Origin: Cheiracanthium punctorium
Lineage: Eukaryota; Arthropoda; Arachnida; Araneae; Cheiracanthiidae
Length of the DNA stretch: 64,000 bases
Assembly: GCA_038373885.1 (NCBI GenBank)
Contig: JAWZYV010019552.1
Location: forward strand, 62,001-126,000
Direction: 5' to 3'
Below the pieces are notes generated by a model, which saw nothing but the letters and a program-made list of their open reading frames with translations, had not been told where the DNA came from and made no database searches. Shown piece by piece: positions 50,001-51,059 of the stretch. Each line of letters begins with the position of its first letter. Positions within the stretch are counted from its first letter, which is position 1. The position numbers were made by a program, and so were the translations under genes.

Positions 50001-50069
50001 GCCGGGGAAACAGAAACAACTTTGAGCGGTACGCGGACTGCAACAGGATGTGCGAAACCATGCTCAGAG
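3859..50069 (+). CDS. spon1: F-spondin (spondin-1) with Kunitz domain, partial gene, 11 exons
   Basis: Secreted extracellular-matrix protein. F-spondins are known as neural guidance and adhesion proteins; the role in this animal is inferred. The coding sequence joins 3859-3980, 5255-5388, 8840-8913, 17318-17443, 19543-19694, 21156-21410, 26811-27045, 30937-31102, 33965-34151, 47837-48032 and 49896-50069. All introns are GT-AG, all phases agree, and no stop occurs in 606 whole codons. Numbered from the first split codon here, the domains are Reeler C-terminal part (1 to about 115), Spondin_N (about 125-320), an acidic/proline-rich linker (about 330-366), TSR1 (367-421), TSR2 (422-484), TSR3 (485-549) and Kunitz (551-602). 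Vertebrate F-spondin has six TSRs and no Kunitz domain. Exons are GC-rich with C/G third positions against AT-rich introns. The signal peptide, first Reeler exons and true C-terminus are not seen. Introns run from 1.3 to 13.7 kb and are filled with repeats. Confidence 0.95.
4153..4735. mobile_element. TTAA-flanked foldback MITE, piggyBac-like (copy 1)
   Basis: Bounded by TTAA at 4153-4156 and 4732-4735, with ends CCCTTTAACGCG and the inverse of CCCTTTGAGGCG. Inside, a long inverted repeat is centred near 4520: one arm holds gcagccgttgccatcgctcg and gacgcagctggctgtgc, the other its near-complement. TTAA target sites and CCC starts are hallmarks of piggyBac-type elements; no transposase is present. 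Related copies: 23497-23984, 21557-21748, 36287-36469. Confidence 0.82.
4940..5015. repeat. Terminal fragment of GTGTCCC element family
   Basis: Reads taaggaataaaagc then gggacaccctgtat, the same terminal block seen at the ends of 17932-18599, 52696-53245 and 62020-63030. Confidence 0.55.
5255..5388 (+). CDS. spon1: F-spondin exon (Reeler domain part 2)
   Basis: 134 bases between a T-rich acceptor ending ctag and the donor gtaagt; enters in phase 0, leaves in phase 2. Starts LFGDAMCKYSEECPNAIVHA and ends in VMWKAPQAGTGCVVF. The cysteines and the motif W-x-AP-x-x-G-x-GCV-x-F are the Reeler signature (a strand ending in a cysteine that pairs within the domain). The codon left open (AA) is completed to Lys by the next exon, giving the family's conserved FKA junction. 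Confidence 0.93.
5690..5870. repeat. Short inverted-repeat element
   Basis: The left edge (ccttatagccttgttccatg) is inverted at the right (cacgtggaacaagcctatga), and a block tgatgtcacgtgga is repeated inside in direct orientation. No target duplication resolved. Confidence 0.45.
5973..6532 (+). pseudogene. Mariner-like element relic with broken transposase
   Basis: Bounded by inverted repeats AGGTTGTAACGAAAGTTTTC and its complement, with TA just outside the left end. Between them, a broken frame reads VSYGTVKIWYRKFKNED, a stop, DNKEAERS and, after another stop, STRELAKRVR. These match the DNA-binding helix-turn-helix region of mariner transposases (V-S-x-x-T-V-x-x-W-x-x-x-F and T-R-E-L-A). 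The catalytic DDE/D half is absent. A second inverted copy lies at 28544-28942. Confidence 0.75.
6533..8103. other. Intron 2 interior, mostly unassigned
   Basis: Holds the dispersed repeat 6615-6775 and G/C-run patches at 7025-7060 and 7139-7150 (facing G-rich and C-rich runs, perhaps ends of a small hAT-like element). From 7180 to 8100 nothing is recognised; short open frames there lack any domain. Confidence 0.45.
8104..8612. mobile_element. Pogo/Tigger-like MITE
   Basis: Inverted ends TACAGTCGAACCTCGAATTA and gttaaatcgaggttcgactgta face each other with TA at each tip. A second, inner inverted block (ggttcgttcaatcgaatatcc versus aaatattcgttaaatcgga) extends the terminal repeat to about 70 bp. 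The CAGTCGAACCTCG start resembles pogo/Tigger-type ends. No transposase inside the 509 bp. Confidence 0.78.
8840..8913 (+). CDS. spon1: F-spondin exon (Reeler domain end)
   Basis: A small 74-base exon, acceptor ttttcacag, donor gtgagt, entering in phase 2 and leaving in phase 1. Encodes ATVQETRELWYMDEGGLIRE followed by LCEE. The WYMD-x-GGL stretch and the final cysteine close the Reeler domain in F-spondins. Recognised by phase continuity with both neighbours as much as by its short sequence. The 8.4 kb intron that follows is the second longest here. Confidence 0.93.
8956..9480. mobile_element. TIR element (GGCYWTCACACT ends)
   Basis: Left end ggccttatcacactaaaggg with aaaatccgagcaact; right end gttggtcggatttttctcag with tgtgatagcc. 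The two are inverted repeats of about 34 bp. Starts only 43 bases after the donor of exon 3. A diverged right half appears at 29391-29605. Non-coding. Confidence 0.7.
9481..10274. other. Intron 3 stretch, nothing recognised
   Basis: AT-rich, no repeat border or exon signal that I could support. Confidence 0.4.
10277..11157 (+). pseudogene. Mariner-type transposon with broken transposase, internally deleted
   Basis: Ends TATACAGG and CCTGTATA carry long inverted repeats (about 95 bp, including acaaactttgcgggctggta and ggctggtacaggac versus their complements). Inside, plus strand, from 10540: QHDGAPVHFTPDVHQYSNAT, FGMR, a TGA stop in place of the usual Trp, IGQWWN; then a 100-bp MITE is inserted; then ISWPSRSPDWTPLDFFLRGH and LKK. 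These are the second and third catalytic-Asp regions of a mariner-type DDD/DDE transposase. The N-terminal half is missing, so it is dead. Confidence 0.85.
10636..10735. mobile_element. Near-perfect palindromic MITE (CCCAGC ends, AACGTT core), nested
   Basis: Runs CCCAGCGAACACACACAAG to CTTGTGTGTGTTTGCTGGG; almost the whole 100 bp folds on itself, with AACGTT hexamers. It interrupts the mariner transposase pseudogene, so it is the younger insertion. Sister copy at 11631-11741. Confidence 0.85.
11631..11741. mobile_element. Near-perfect palindromic MITE (CCCAGC ends, AACGTT core)
   Basis: 111 bp, CCCAGCAAACACACATAGG at left and its inverse with GTGTGTTTGCTGGG at right, containing AACGTT and GACGTTCAG repeats in both arms. 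Same family as 10636-10735. Would extrude as a hairpin. No target duplication is clear. Confidence 0.85.
11742..12917. other. Intron 3 stretch, nothing recognised
   Basis: AT-rich sequence with a few short inverted words; no repeat border, exon or domain supported. Confidence 0.4.
12918..14017. mobile_element. CCCAGACAGCACA element with AAGCTT palindrome arrays
   Basis: 1.1 kb bounded by inverted ends CCCAGACAGCACA and TGTGCTGTCTGGG. Both subterminal zones consist of repeats around the hexamer AAGCTT (three on the left at 12930-12975, eight on the right at 13815-13985), mostly as tcaagcttga. The middle holds a tRNA-like module (13619-13690) preceded by tcacttcaaactttagtc. No protein. Same architecture as 36899-38210. 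Confidence 0.82.
13619..13800 (+). repeat. tRNA-like (SINE-type) module inside the palindrome-array element
   Basis: Contains a polymerase III A-box-like stretch (agtggctgaacagatagcgc) and a B-box-like ggttctattc, as in tRNA-headed SINEs. It does not fold as an intact tRNA gene. The upstream block tcacttcaaactttagtc recurs before the tRNA-like module of 36899-38210, so the module may belong to the host element rather than being an independent insertion. Confidence 0.55.
14018..14792. other. Intron 3 stretch, nothing recognised
   Basis: Contains a small inverted pair (cacgggctcagc near 14541, tgtgcccgtgat near 14571) but no assignable element or exon. Confidence 0.4.
14793..16792 (+). mobile_element. 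Minisatellite element family B (Helentron-like architecture)
   Basis: Starts TTTTTACTTCCTTGTATG with a hairpin ACTTCCTT...AAGGAAGT (14798-14824) and ends GGAAGTCATGTGTTGGACAC then ATCAGATTTTTT, with the hairpin GTGTTGGACAC (16770-16780). Inside are tandem units beginning actcgcatatctcaaaaact at 15033, 15206 and 15379 (exactly 173 bp apart), then decayed units near 15860-16010 and 16317-16460 and a zone of CGCCAAATTTGGCG palindromes. Non-coding. Terminal hairpins, subterminal inverted repeat and internal minisatellite resemble non-autonomous Helentrons; no Rep/helicase is present, so the class is inferred. Confidence 0.75.
16793..17317. other. End of intron 3, nothing recognised
   Basis: AT-rich; no repeat border found up to the exon acceptor at 17317. 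Confidence 0.4.
17318..17443 (+). CDS. spon1: F-spondin exon (linker and start of Spondin_N)
   Basis: 126 bases, acceptor tttgcag, donor gtgagt, phase 1 in and phase 1 out. An acidic linker (ENQDEQPEIIEE) is followed by CCACDEAKYELTFEGLWSRH, the start of the Spondin_N domain, then THPKDFPT. The paired cysteines followed by a Lys-Tyr-x-Leu-Thr-Phe strand and the THPKD motif are diagnostic of Spondin_N. Confidence 0.96.
17932..18599. mobile_element. TIR element with GGTGTCCC ends (copy 1)
   Basis: Left tatagggtgtcccaaaaagg and right cctttttgagacacctcgta are inverted. Internal landmarks (gtaaaatgtacccc, gacttaaaccatttttc, gataaagagttgaag) recur in the same order at 52696-53245 and 62020-63030. 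No coding frame. Confidence 0.72.
19195..19437 (-). repeat. SINE, tRNA-headed, minus strand
   Basis: On the minus strand from about 19437: gcagcggtagcccgattgg (A-box region) and, some 45 bases later, gcgggttcgatcctggga (B box GGTTCGATCC). Body continues to about 19195. A SINE head, not a tRNA gene: acceptor arms do not pair. Confidence 0.7.
19543..19694 (+). CDS. spon1: F-spondin exon (Spondin_N core 1)
   Basis: 152 bases, acceptor ttcttccag, donor gtgagt, phase 1 in and phase 0 out. Encodes EWLTHFSDIIGASHTGDFRM, then WEYGGLASEGVKEVAE and a charged helix ending LESELKTE. W-x-x-x-FS-x-IIGASH and WEYGG-x-ASEGV are invariant-looking Spondin_N blocks. The exon sits 230 bases after an anti-sense SINE head, so intron 4 ends in repeat. 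Confidence 0.97.
19695..20330. other. Intron 5, mostly unassigned
   Basis: AT-rich, with a decayed piece of the GGCGA-type repeat at about 20000-20060. Nothing else supported. Confidence 0.4.
20345..20560 (+). repeat. SINE family S1, truncated copy
   Basis: Aligns over about 200 bp with the SINE at 48423-48683: cactgaaaatggtagatggc, B-box gggttcgggtccc, ctgtcgatctaacggtctgg and taacgtgaatacgc in order. The head up to the A box is missing or mutated. Confidence 0.75.
20630..20811. mobile_element. hAT-like MITE (GGGGCGTAGCTAG ends)
   Basis: Left tggggcgtagctag and right ctggctacgcccctg are inverted; facing G and C homopolymer runs lie inside. End sequence is of the CAGGGGCGTAGCC type common for hAT MITEs. 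No clear 8-bp duplication. Confidence 0.6.
20815..21035. repeat. Degenerate tandem repeat, about 65-70 bp unit
   Basis: Units contain ggataatgatacgctttcca, gtaatgga/gaaca-aggaaga and caacagcgccgacgcat in repeated order: about three and a half copies just before exon 6. Confidence 0.65.
21156..21410 (+). CDS. spon1: F-spondin exon (Spondin_N core 2)
   Basis: 255 bases (exactly 85 codons), acceptor gtttcag, donor gtaagt, phase 0 at both ends. It carries the most conserved part of Spondin_N: a basic start (SNKIRTIIKARGLWYP), a strand-rich middle (FAVFRVDRLHHLVSLLTMLG), the block GPSPDWIVGVSALELC, and PWDAGTDSGATY at the end. One N-glycosylation sequon (NCS) is visible. All family blocks are in order with no insertion or deletion evident. 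Confidence 0.97.
21557..21748. mobile_element. TTAA foldback MITE, left part only (copy 3)
   Basis: Starts TTAACCCTTTAACG and matches the left 190 bp of 4153-4735 through caaactctgacgttttgact to tttttaacagca, then is replaced by a SINE head. Confidence 0.75.
21749..22030 (+). repeat. SINE, tRNA-headed
   Basis: Starts gtggttaacgcgttggact (A-box region) with B-box-like ggatcgacacc 45 bases on, then a body through gaccaccgtgtacatgcggt. Its 5' end abuts the broken TTAA element, suggesting insertion into it and loss of that element's right half. Confidence 0.62.
22031..22600. other. Intron 6 stretch with one hAT-like terminus
   Basis: The block aaaggttgagaaccgctgcc near 22117-22136 is the inverse of a CAGxGGTTCTCAACC-type hAT end; a partner end was not found. 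The rest is unassigned. Confidence 0.4.
22610..23295 (+). mobile_element. Minisatellite element family A (copy 3)
   Basis: Starts TTTTTACTTTCCGAACATG with the hairpin ACTTTCC...GGAAAGT (22615-22645), then a (TG)n/(TATG)n tract (22736-22785), two minisatellite units (gagctcaaattggg at 22822 and 22996), and the 3' hairpin TGGAGTCACTCCA (23272-23284) followed by GATTTTTT. Non-coding. Confidence 0.88.
23497..23984. mobile_element. TTAA foldback MITE, piggyBac-like (copy 2), nested
   Basis: TTAA at both tips (23497-23500, 23981-23984), ends CCCTTTCAGGCGCAACCC and the inverse of CCCTTTAAAGCGCAGTG. It is in opposite orientation to 4153-4735. The host sequence resumes immediately (ggcgatt), and the unoccupied site is visible at 34225-34228, giving a precise single-TTAA empty site. 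Confidence 0.9.
24569..25316. mobile_element. hAT-like element with 8-bp duplication, nested
   Basis: Flanked by the exact 8-bp direct repeat CTAGAAAC (24561-24568 and 25317-25324); ends CAGGGGCTGATTA and TAATCGGGCCCTG. 748 bp, AT-rich, no transposase. The unoccupied CTAGAAAC is at 34807-34814 in the sister copy of the host element. The 8-bp duplication and CAGGG ends fit the hAT superfamily. Confidence 0.88.
25879..26735 (+). mobile_element. Minisatellite element family A (copy 4, best preserved)
   Basis: 5' hairpin at 25884-25912, (GT)n tract 26007-26060, three minisatellite units (gagctcaaattg at 26098, 26271, 26444: exactly 173 bp apart), subterminal gtgttcggaaagt inverse to the 5' ACTTTCCGAACA, and the 3' hairpin TGGAGTCACTCCA followed by GATTTTT. 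Ends only 75 bases before exon 7. Short open frames inside repeat the same unit and are not proteins. Confidence 0.9.
26811..27045 (+). CDS. spon1: F-spondin exon (end of Spondin_N and linker to TSRs)
   Basis: 235 bases, acceptor ttttttccag, donor gtgagt, phase 0 in and phase 1 out. Begins with the Spondin_N closing segment (PQEKIRRITSSTPNNPLSPF and YD), continues with the last strand (PVARLTVTRQRVYDKSC) and then an acidic, Pro/Thr/Ser-rich linker ending GGPDPNVLDPEK. The linker is probably disordered. GC content is very high, and a long open frame on the opposite strand here is only a shadow of this composition. Confidence 0.96.
27140..27326 (-). repeat. SINE, tRNA-headed, minus strand
   Basis: Minus strand from 27326: gagttgtagggtgggtaaag (A-box region), then ccggggttcgatccccga with a perfect B box GGTTCGATCCC. 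Body continues to about 27140. Begins 95 bases after the donor of exon 7. Confidence 0.72.
27411..27757. repeat. Partial copy of the ACACGCTTAAATC element
   Basis: Nearly collinear with 30376-30786 (gaagaaaacgaatcattcaa, atggagctgttgtagaatgc, tgattattattttactc, gatttaagcgtgtag). The left inverted end is missing. Confidence 0.75.
27758..28543. other. Intron 7 stretch, nothing recognised
   Basis: AT-rich. One open frame of 156 codons (28146-28616, plus) has low-complexity hydrophobic composition, no domain, and runs into a transposon end, so it is not called. Confidence 0.4.
28544..28942 (-). mobile_element. Mariner-like element relic (second copy, inverted)
   Basis: Same inverted ends as 5973-6532 (AGGTTGTAACGAACGTTTTC left). 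Internal words gatttcacaacacag and gtgatagttccatttcagac are the complements of those in the first copy, so the body is in opposite orientation. Too decayed for a reading frame. Confidence 0.72.
29391..29605. repeat. Diverged half of the TIR element at 8956-9480
   Basis: Shares the ordered words aaaaagttggga-like, aggtaac, ggaaa and the end tcgtgtaataagacc with the right part of 8956-9480. Minus-strand open frame here is incidental. Confidence 0.45.
29609..30785. mobile_element. TIR element (ACACGCTTAAATCTATTGA ends)
   Basis: Left TTACACGCTTAAATCTATTGA and right tcaatagatttaagcgtgta are inverted, extending with ttactcatttattgattcaat-like words on the left and inverse words on the right. 1.2 kb, AT-rich, no protein. 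Partial copy at 27411-27757. Just before exon 8. Confidence 0.72.
30937..31102 (+). CDS. spon1: F-spondin exon (thrombospondin type-1 repeat 1)
   Basis: 166 bases, acceptor ttttttag, donor gtaagt, phase 1 in and phase 2 out. A complete TSR: ECRVSDWTDWSECSVTCGQG, basic-layer residues HRMRSR, then four spacers ending EMCSPPC. Six cysteines are present. The W-x-x-W-x-x-C motif is the known site of C-mannosylation and C-S-V-T-C-G of O-fucosylation in TSRs (family knowledge). TSRs in F-spondin bind matrix and cell-surface partners. Confidence 0.97.
31325..32013 (+). pseudogene. piggyBac-like relic with acidic transposase start
   Basis: Tips CCTTTTCGCGCCG and the inverse of CCCTTTCGCGACG, each flanked on the plus strand by TTAT (31321-31324, 32014-32017) rather than TTAA. 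Near the right a short frame reads DIDSEADSDSSDSDTIIYSD, the Asp/Ser-rich type of N-terminus common before piggyBac transposases, followed by LNREKLSGPG. The rest of the transposase is gone. Assignment is moderate. Confidence 0.45.
32014..32660. other. Intron 8 stretch, nothing recognised
   Basis: AT-rich with a C/G-run patch at 32570-32590. No exon or clear element border. Confidence 0.4.
32664..33003. mobile_element. TIR element with internal short tandem repeat
   Basis: Left ttgtgtaaaaaacacacata and right gtgtgttttttacacaaatg are inverted (about 60 bp including gatacttataccaagatacg). Between them, three to four units of about 70 bp repeat cgtatcttgttataagtagc and attaaatttncag. Confidence 0.75.
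33004..33964. other. End of intron 8
   Basis: Contains a loose tandem of the words gatatcggtctatgatttat and tattcttat (33455-33590, 33870-33945). Otherwise unassigned. Confidence 0.45.
33965..34151 (+). CDS. spon1: F-spondin exon (thrombospondin type-1 repeat 2)
   Basis: 187 bases, acceptor cctttgcag, donor gtgagt, phase 2 in and phase 0 out. A second TSR: ISCRTSEWSEWSECSVTCGK, then GLRTRHRKY and cysteines in KTC, ETC and MTC, six in total, followed by an acidic tail (DDEDRT). Has the WSEWSEC and CSVTCG modification motifs and an NIS sequon just before the first cysteine. The donor is followed by a CAC/TAC trinucleotide run. Intron 9 after it is 13.7 kb, the largest in the window. Confidence 0.97.
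34204..34945 (+). mobile_element. Long-TIR element family F, 3'-truncated copy
   Basis: Begins CCGGGTGATTCAAAATAGAT, 52 bases after exon 9, and is collinear with the left two thirds of 23476-25756 minus its two insertions. Serves as the natural empty-site reference for both (TTAA at 34225, CTAGAAAC at 34807). Homology stops near 34945. Confidence 0.85.
35051..35714. mobile_element. hAT-like element (CAGGCCCGGACTGG ends)
   Basis: Ends CAGGCCCGGACTGG and CCAGTCCGGGCATG are inverted. Flanks atagggcg and atagagtg agree at 6 of 8 positions, as expected of an old 8-bp duplication. 664 bp. A minus-strand open frame of 142 codons inside shows no domain and is not called. Confidence 0.72.
35822..36038. 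repeat. Foldback repeat related to the TTAA MITE interior
   Basis: Starts ctggatagactgc and contains two facing arms with cagctggctgtgc and tccaactgtgtcagac. The ctggatagactgc word is inverted at 58160-58175. Relatives at 57945-58175 and 59815-59965. Confidence 0.55.
36287..36469. mobile_element. TTAA foldback MITE, right part only (copy 4)
   Basis: Contains the centre (gacagctggctgtgccgcca) and the right arm ending gttgcgcctcaaagggttaa, as in 4153-4735. The left half is absent. Confidence 0.72.
36661..36811. mobile_element. MITE (CCGTATTAGCCCGAA ends)
   Basis: Left CCGTATTAGCCCGAACATAA and right ttatattcgggctaataca are inverted over about 28 bp (CGCGAT included), TA at the left flank. 151 bp. 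The ends resemble pogo-type MITEs; class is inferred. Confidence 0.72.
36899..38210. mobile_element. CCCACACAGCACA element with GATATC palindrome arrays
   Basis: 1.3 kb bounded by CCCACACAGCACA and TGTGCTGTGTGGG. Subterminal zones (36920-37260, 37985-38190) are packed with agatatcc, ggatatct, gacatcc and tagatat words centred on GATATC. Interior has a tRNA-like module (37755-37830) preceded by tcacttcaaacttaagtc, the block also found in 12918-14017. No protein. Confidence 0.8.
37755..37830 (+). repeat. tRNA-like module inside the GATATC element
   Basis: gcctggtggttacagcgctc (A-box region) and atggttcgaaaccagc (B box GGTTCGAAACC) at tRNA-like spacing. The acceptor stem is not complementary, so it is not called as a tRNA gene. 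Confidence 0.55.
38211..39634. other. Intron 9 stretch, nothing recognised
   Basis: AT-rich; contains a local hairpin ttggcaggaaaataa / ttattttcctgccaa at 38747-38780. No exon or element border beyond that. Confidence 0.45.
39635..40545 (+). repeat. Solo LTR
   Basis: About 911 bp from TGTTACGAGTTTCCGGGGCA to agtatttctgcaaca (TG...CA ends), with a promoter-like cctataaatgcag at 40089 followed by cagttcagtctgagttgatc, typical of an LTR transcription start. Shares its whole length with the minus-strand copy 2520-3350. No internal retrotransposon sequence flanks it. Target duplication unclear (ataa/atag). Confidence 0.7.
40796..41660 (-). mobile_element. Minisatellite element family A (copy 5)
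   Basis: Full minus-orientation copy: 3' hairpin tggagtgactcca at 40804, three minisatellite units (cttgcgacggtggttt at 41045, 41218, 41391: again 173 bp apart), (CA)n tract 41467-41530, and 5' hairpin ending at aaagtaaaaa (41660). Confidence 0.9.
41741..42270. mobile_element. Foldback element family G (copy 1)
   Basis: Ends CCGGATGACCAAAAAAGTCC and the inverse of CGGGTGACCAAAAAGTCCGC. Inside, the words attcattaaaa, caaattgcagtttgca and accgataggtggcgctga alternate in direct and inverted orientation, giving a nested hairpin. Sister at 61198-61807. Confidence 0.78.
42271..43203. other. Intron 9 stretch, nothing recognised
   Basis: AT-rich, with a loosely repeated word gatatttacaaa (42880, 42950). 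No exon or element border. Confidence 0.4.
43212..43389. mobile_element. hAT MITE with exact 8-bp duplication
   Basis: Direct repeats GACAATAG at 43204-43211 and 43390-43397 enclose 178 bp with inverted ends CATGGGCACCGGCAG and CTGCCGGCGCCCATG and inner G-run blocks. A clean hAT-type insertion. Confidence 0.88.
43505..43705 (+). repeat. SINE-like tRNA-headed repeat
   Basis: ccagtggccgagcgcaaagc (A-box region) and gcgcctggttcaaaa (B-box-like GGTTCAAA) 45 bases apart, then ccgccgatctaaacgttcga. Class inferred; 3' end unclear. Confidence 0.5.
43870..45130. other. Intron 9 stretch, unassigned
   Basis: Moderate-GC patch at 44130-44330 without splice-bounded frame, and facing words accggttcag/aaccggccc further on. 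No exon or element could be supported. Confidence 0.35.
45136..45352. mobile_element. Foldback MITE family L (copy 1)
   Basis: Outer arms ggagccatcgtgaatctttt and gattcacgatggcccc, inner arms gggcctgcttgtgcact and gtacacaagcagtcccg, with ggatgactcat words. Same family as 54084-54282 and 57190-57380. Confidence 0.78.
45496..45758. repeat. Minisatellite, about 105-bp unit (left part)
   Basis: Two and a half units: tctactaatgatggcgtcat, gacatttggctttc, tagctgacgtt, aaaatttacaac, each repeated in order with starts near 45496, 45606 and 45704. The array is interrupted by the insertion at 45759 and resumes at 47678. Confidence 0.8.
45759..47677. mobile_element. 1.9-kb AT-rich element family L (long form) with 7-bp duplication
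   Basis: Ends CGGGGCCTTCGCTATTAGTA and the inverse of CGGGGCCGTCGTTATTAGCA, extended by acgggcctgcgcgtgt versus acaagcaggcccg. Flanked by direct repeats TTTCATC (45752-45758, 47678-47684). The target was inside a minisatellite unit that is otherwise continuous. The ends match the about 190-bp foldbacks of family L; the interior is AT-rich without a reading frame. Confidence 0.82.
47678..47800. repeat. Minisatellite, about 105-bp unit (right part, beside exon 10)
   Basis: Resumes with catctaggtgacgttgaaat and gives a further unit tctactaatgatgacgtcac to catctagacggcattgacct, ending some 36 bases before exon 10, next to its polypyrimidine tract. Confidence 0.8.
47837..48032 (+). CDS. spon1: F-spondin exon (thrombospondin type-1 repeat 3)
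   Basis: 196 bases, acceptor ttacaacag after a 13-base T run, donor gtgagt, phase 0 in and phase 1 out. Third TSR: AVTHWSEWSPCTVTCGKG, basic residues KVRTRLY, cysteines in SMC, APC and PDC, six in total, then NLTEAK with an NLT sequon. Both borders touch tandem repeats: a roughly 105-bp minisatellite ends about 36 bases upstream, and the donor itself is the first unit of a tandem array running into intron 10. Confidence 0.97.
48027..49085 (+). repeat. Tandem repeat that includes the exon-10 splice donor
   Basis: Four diverged units start at about 48027, 48198, 48719 and 48894, each opening with an agagtgagt/acagtgagt word, then acgcagaacgtt, aataaatccgaacc, gccgcaaaagaaa and gcaatgtaagg. The first unit's opening is the real exon-10 donor (ccaagagtgagt). 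The second unit is split by a SINE at 48423. Confidence 0.78.
48423..48683 (+). repeat. SINE family S1, full-length with 15-bp target duplication
   Basis: Exact direct repeats ATCTTGGAATGTAAG at 48408-48422 and 48684-48698 flank 261 bp. It starts cctcaccatggcacagtggt (A-box region), has a B-box-like gtttgggtccc, and ends in an (AAAC)n-type tail. Hallmarks of LINE-driven retroposition. Truncated relative at 20345-20560. Confidence 0.88.
49318..49565. mobile_element. hAT MITE with exact 8-bp duplication
   Basis: Direct repeats GTGGTGAA at 49310-49317 and 49566-49573; inverted ends CAGTGGCGGATCCAG and CTGGATCCGCTACTG. 248 bp, with a G-run/C-run pair near the right end. Lies 330 bases before exon 11. 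Confidence 0.9.
49896..50069 (+). CDS. spon1: F-spondin exon (Kunitz/BPTI domain)
   Basis: 174 bases, acceptor cattgcag, donor gtaaga, phase 1 at both ends. Encodes a complete Kunitz domain of about 52 residues with six cysteines in BPTI spacing: NC, GPC, TMC, GGC, ADC, RMC. Key blocks are GPCRGYFPRWYYD and FIYGGCRGNRNNF. The residue after the second cysteine, the P1 position in the family, is Arg, which favours trypsin-like proteases, so an active inhibitor is plausible but unproven. Ends CETMLR in phase 1, so at least one more exon is needed for a stop. Confidence 0.97.
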
Positions 50070-50242
50070 GTAAGAGAGAAATGCACGACATTAATGTAAG
50101 CCCCGTGATTACATGGGTGAGAAATTCCCTATAAAAAGAGGGTACAGAGATCACAGAAGAAAACAGACCATTGGCATTATTTTGCTCAATTCGTAACGCT
50201 TCAGCATTATATTTTAGTGCTATGATGAAAGGCTTAAGGCTG

Positions 50243-50632
50243 TTTGACGGCAGCCATCTTGGATTCACCAGCTCTACGGGCTGCTTTTGCTAATAGCACA
50301 ATTTTTATTATTATAATAAAAAATTACTGAATTTTGTTCGGTGACCGTTGTTTATGAACTAGACATTTCATTTTTTTAAATATATTGAATTCCAAAAATA
50401 TTTTTGAAAACTAAAATCTGCGATTGCCTGAATATTCGGAACTGAAATTTAACCCAGTTATATTAAAAGATTGTGCACAAAATGGAAATATTTCCACGCA
50501 GACAATTGTCTGCTGAAAAACTTACAGTACATTTTTTTAATTAAAATAATTGAAAGGGTCCTATAGCAAAGGGGGAAAATTTTTTCCGTAAGTTAGCATG
50601 AAGCTGGCGAATCCAAAATGGCGGGCGTCCAA
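50243..50632. mobile_element. Inverted-repeat element
   Basis: Left ggcagccatcttggattcac with cagct and right agctggcgaatccaaaatgg with cgggc are inverted over about 32 bp. AT-rich interior; no duplication resolved. Confidence 0.6.
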
Positions 50633-50750
50633 CAGACTTACGATTTTTTTCTTATTTTCAAAAGAAATGCTTACATTATGTGCGCAATATTTCTTATTCT
50701 AATTTGCCCAAGGACAAATATCAGATAGAAGCTTATTAAGGCCTTTGCAA

Positions 50751-50988
50751 ATACCCAGAGACTGTCGCGGCTACAATGTATTTGAACGGGGAAATTTGAC
50801 CGGGTTTGGACGCTGCGACCCTCTACCGAACAATAGATGGGGTGAAAACCACAAGTGTGAAAACCGCAATATTATCCACGGTCCCCAATTACCTATTGTC
50901 CGGAGTATCTCCTGCTTTCTTCTCGTGCGAAAAATTTATTGCTTACAAGTGATAATTGGCCAAGCGGCCAGCGACGGTCTCTGGGTAT
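50751..50988. mobile_element. MITE (ATACCCAGAGACTGTCGC ends)
   Basis: Left ATACCCAGAGACTGTCGC and right GCGACGGTCTCTGGGTAT are inverted. 238 bp, no known class. A plus-strand open frame over it begins and ends arbitrarily relative to the element and is not called. Confidence 0.75.
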
Positions 50989-51059
50989 CTGCAGTGGCCT
51001 TTATTCGCCCGCAGACCATAGAGACACTACTGGCAGAGTAGCAGGATGATTCTCAATCA

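Noticed and set aside
50745..51041. Open frame with several cysteines after the Kunitz exon
   Set aside because: It covers a MITE with ATACCCAGAGAC ends; no thrombospondin WxxW or Kunitz spacing.
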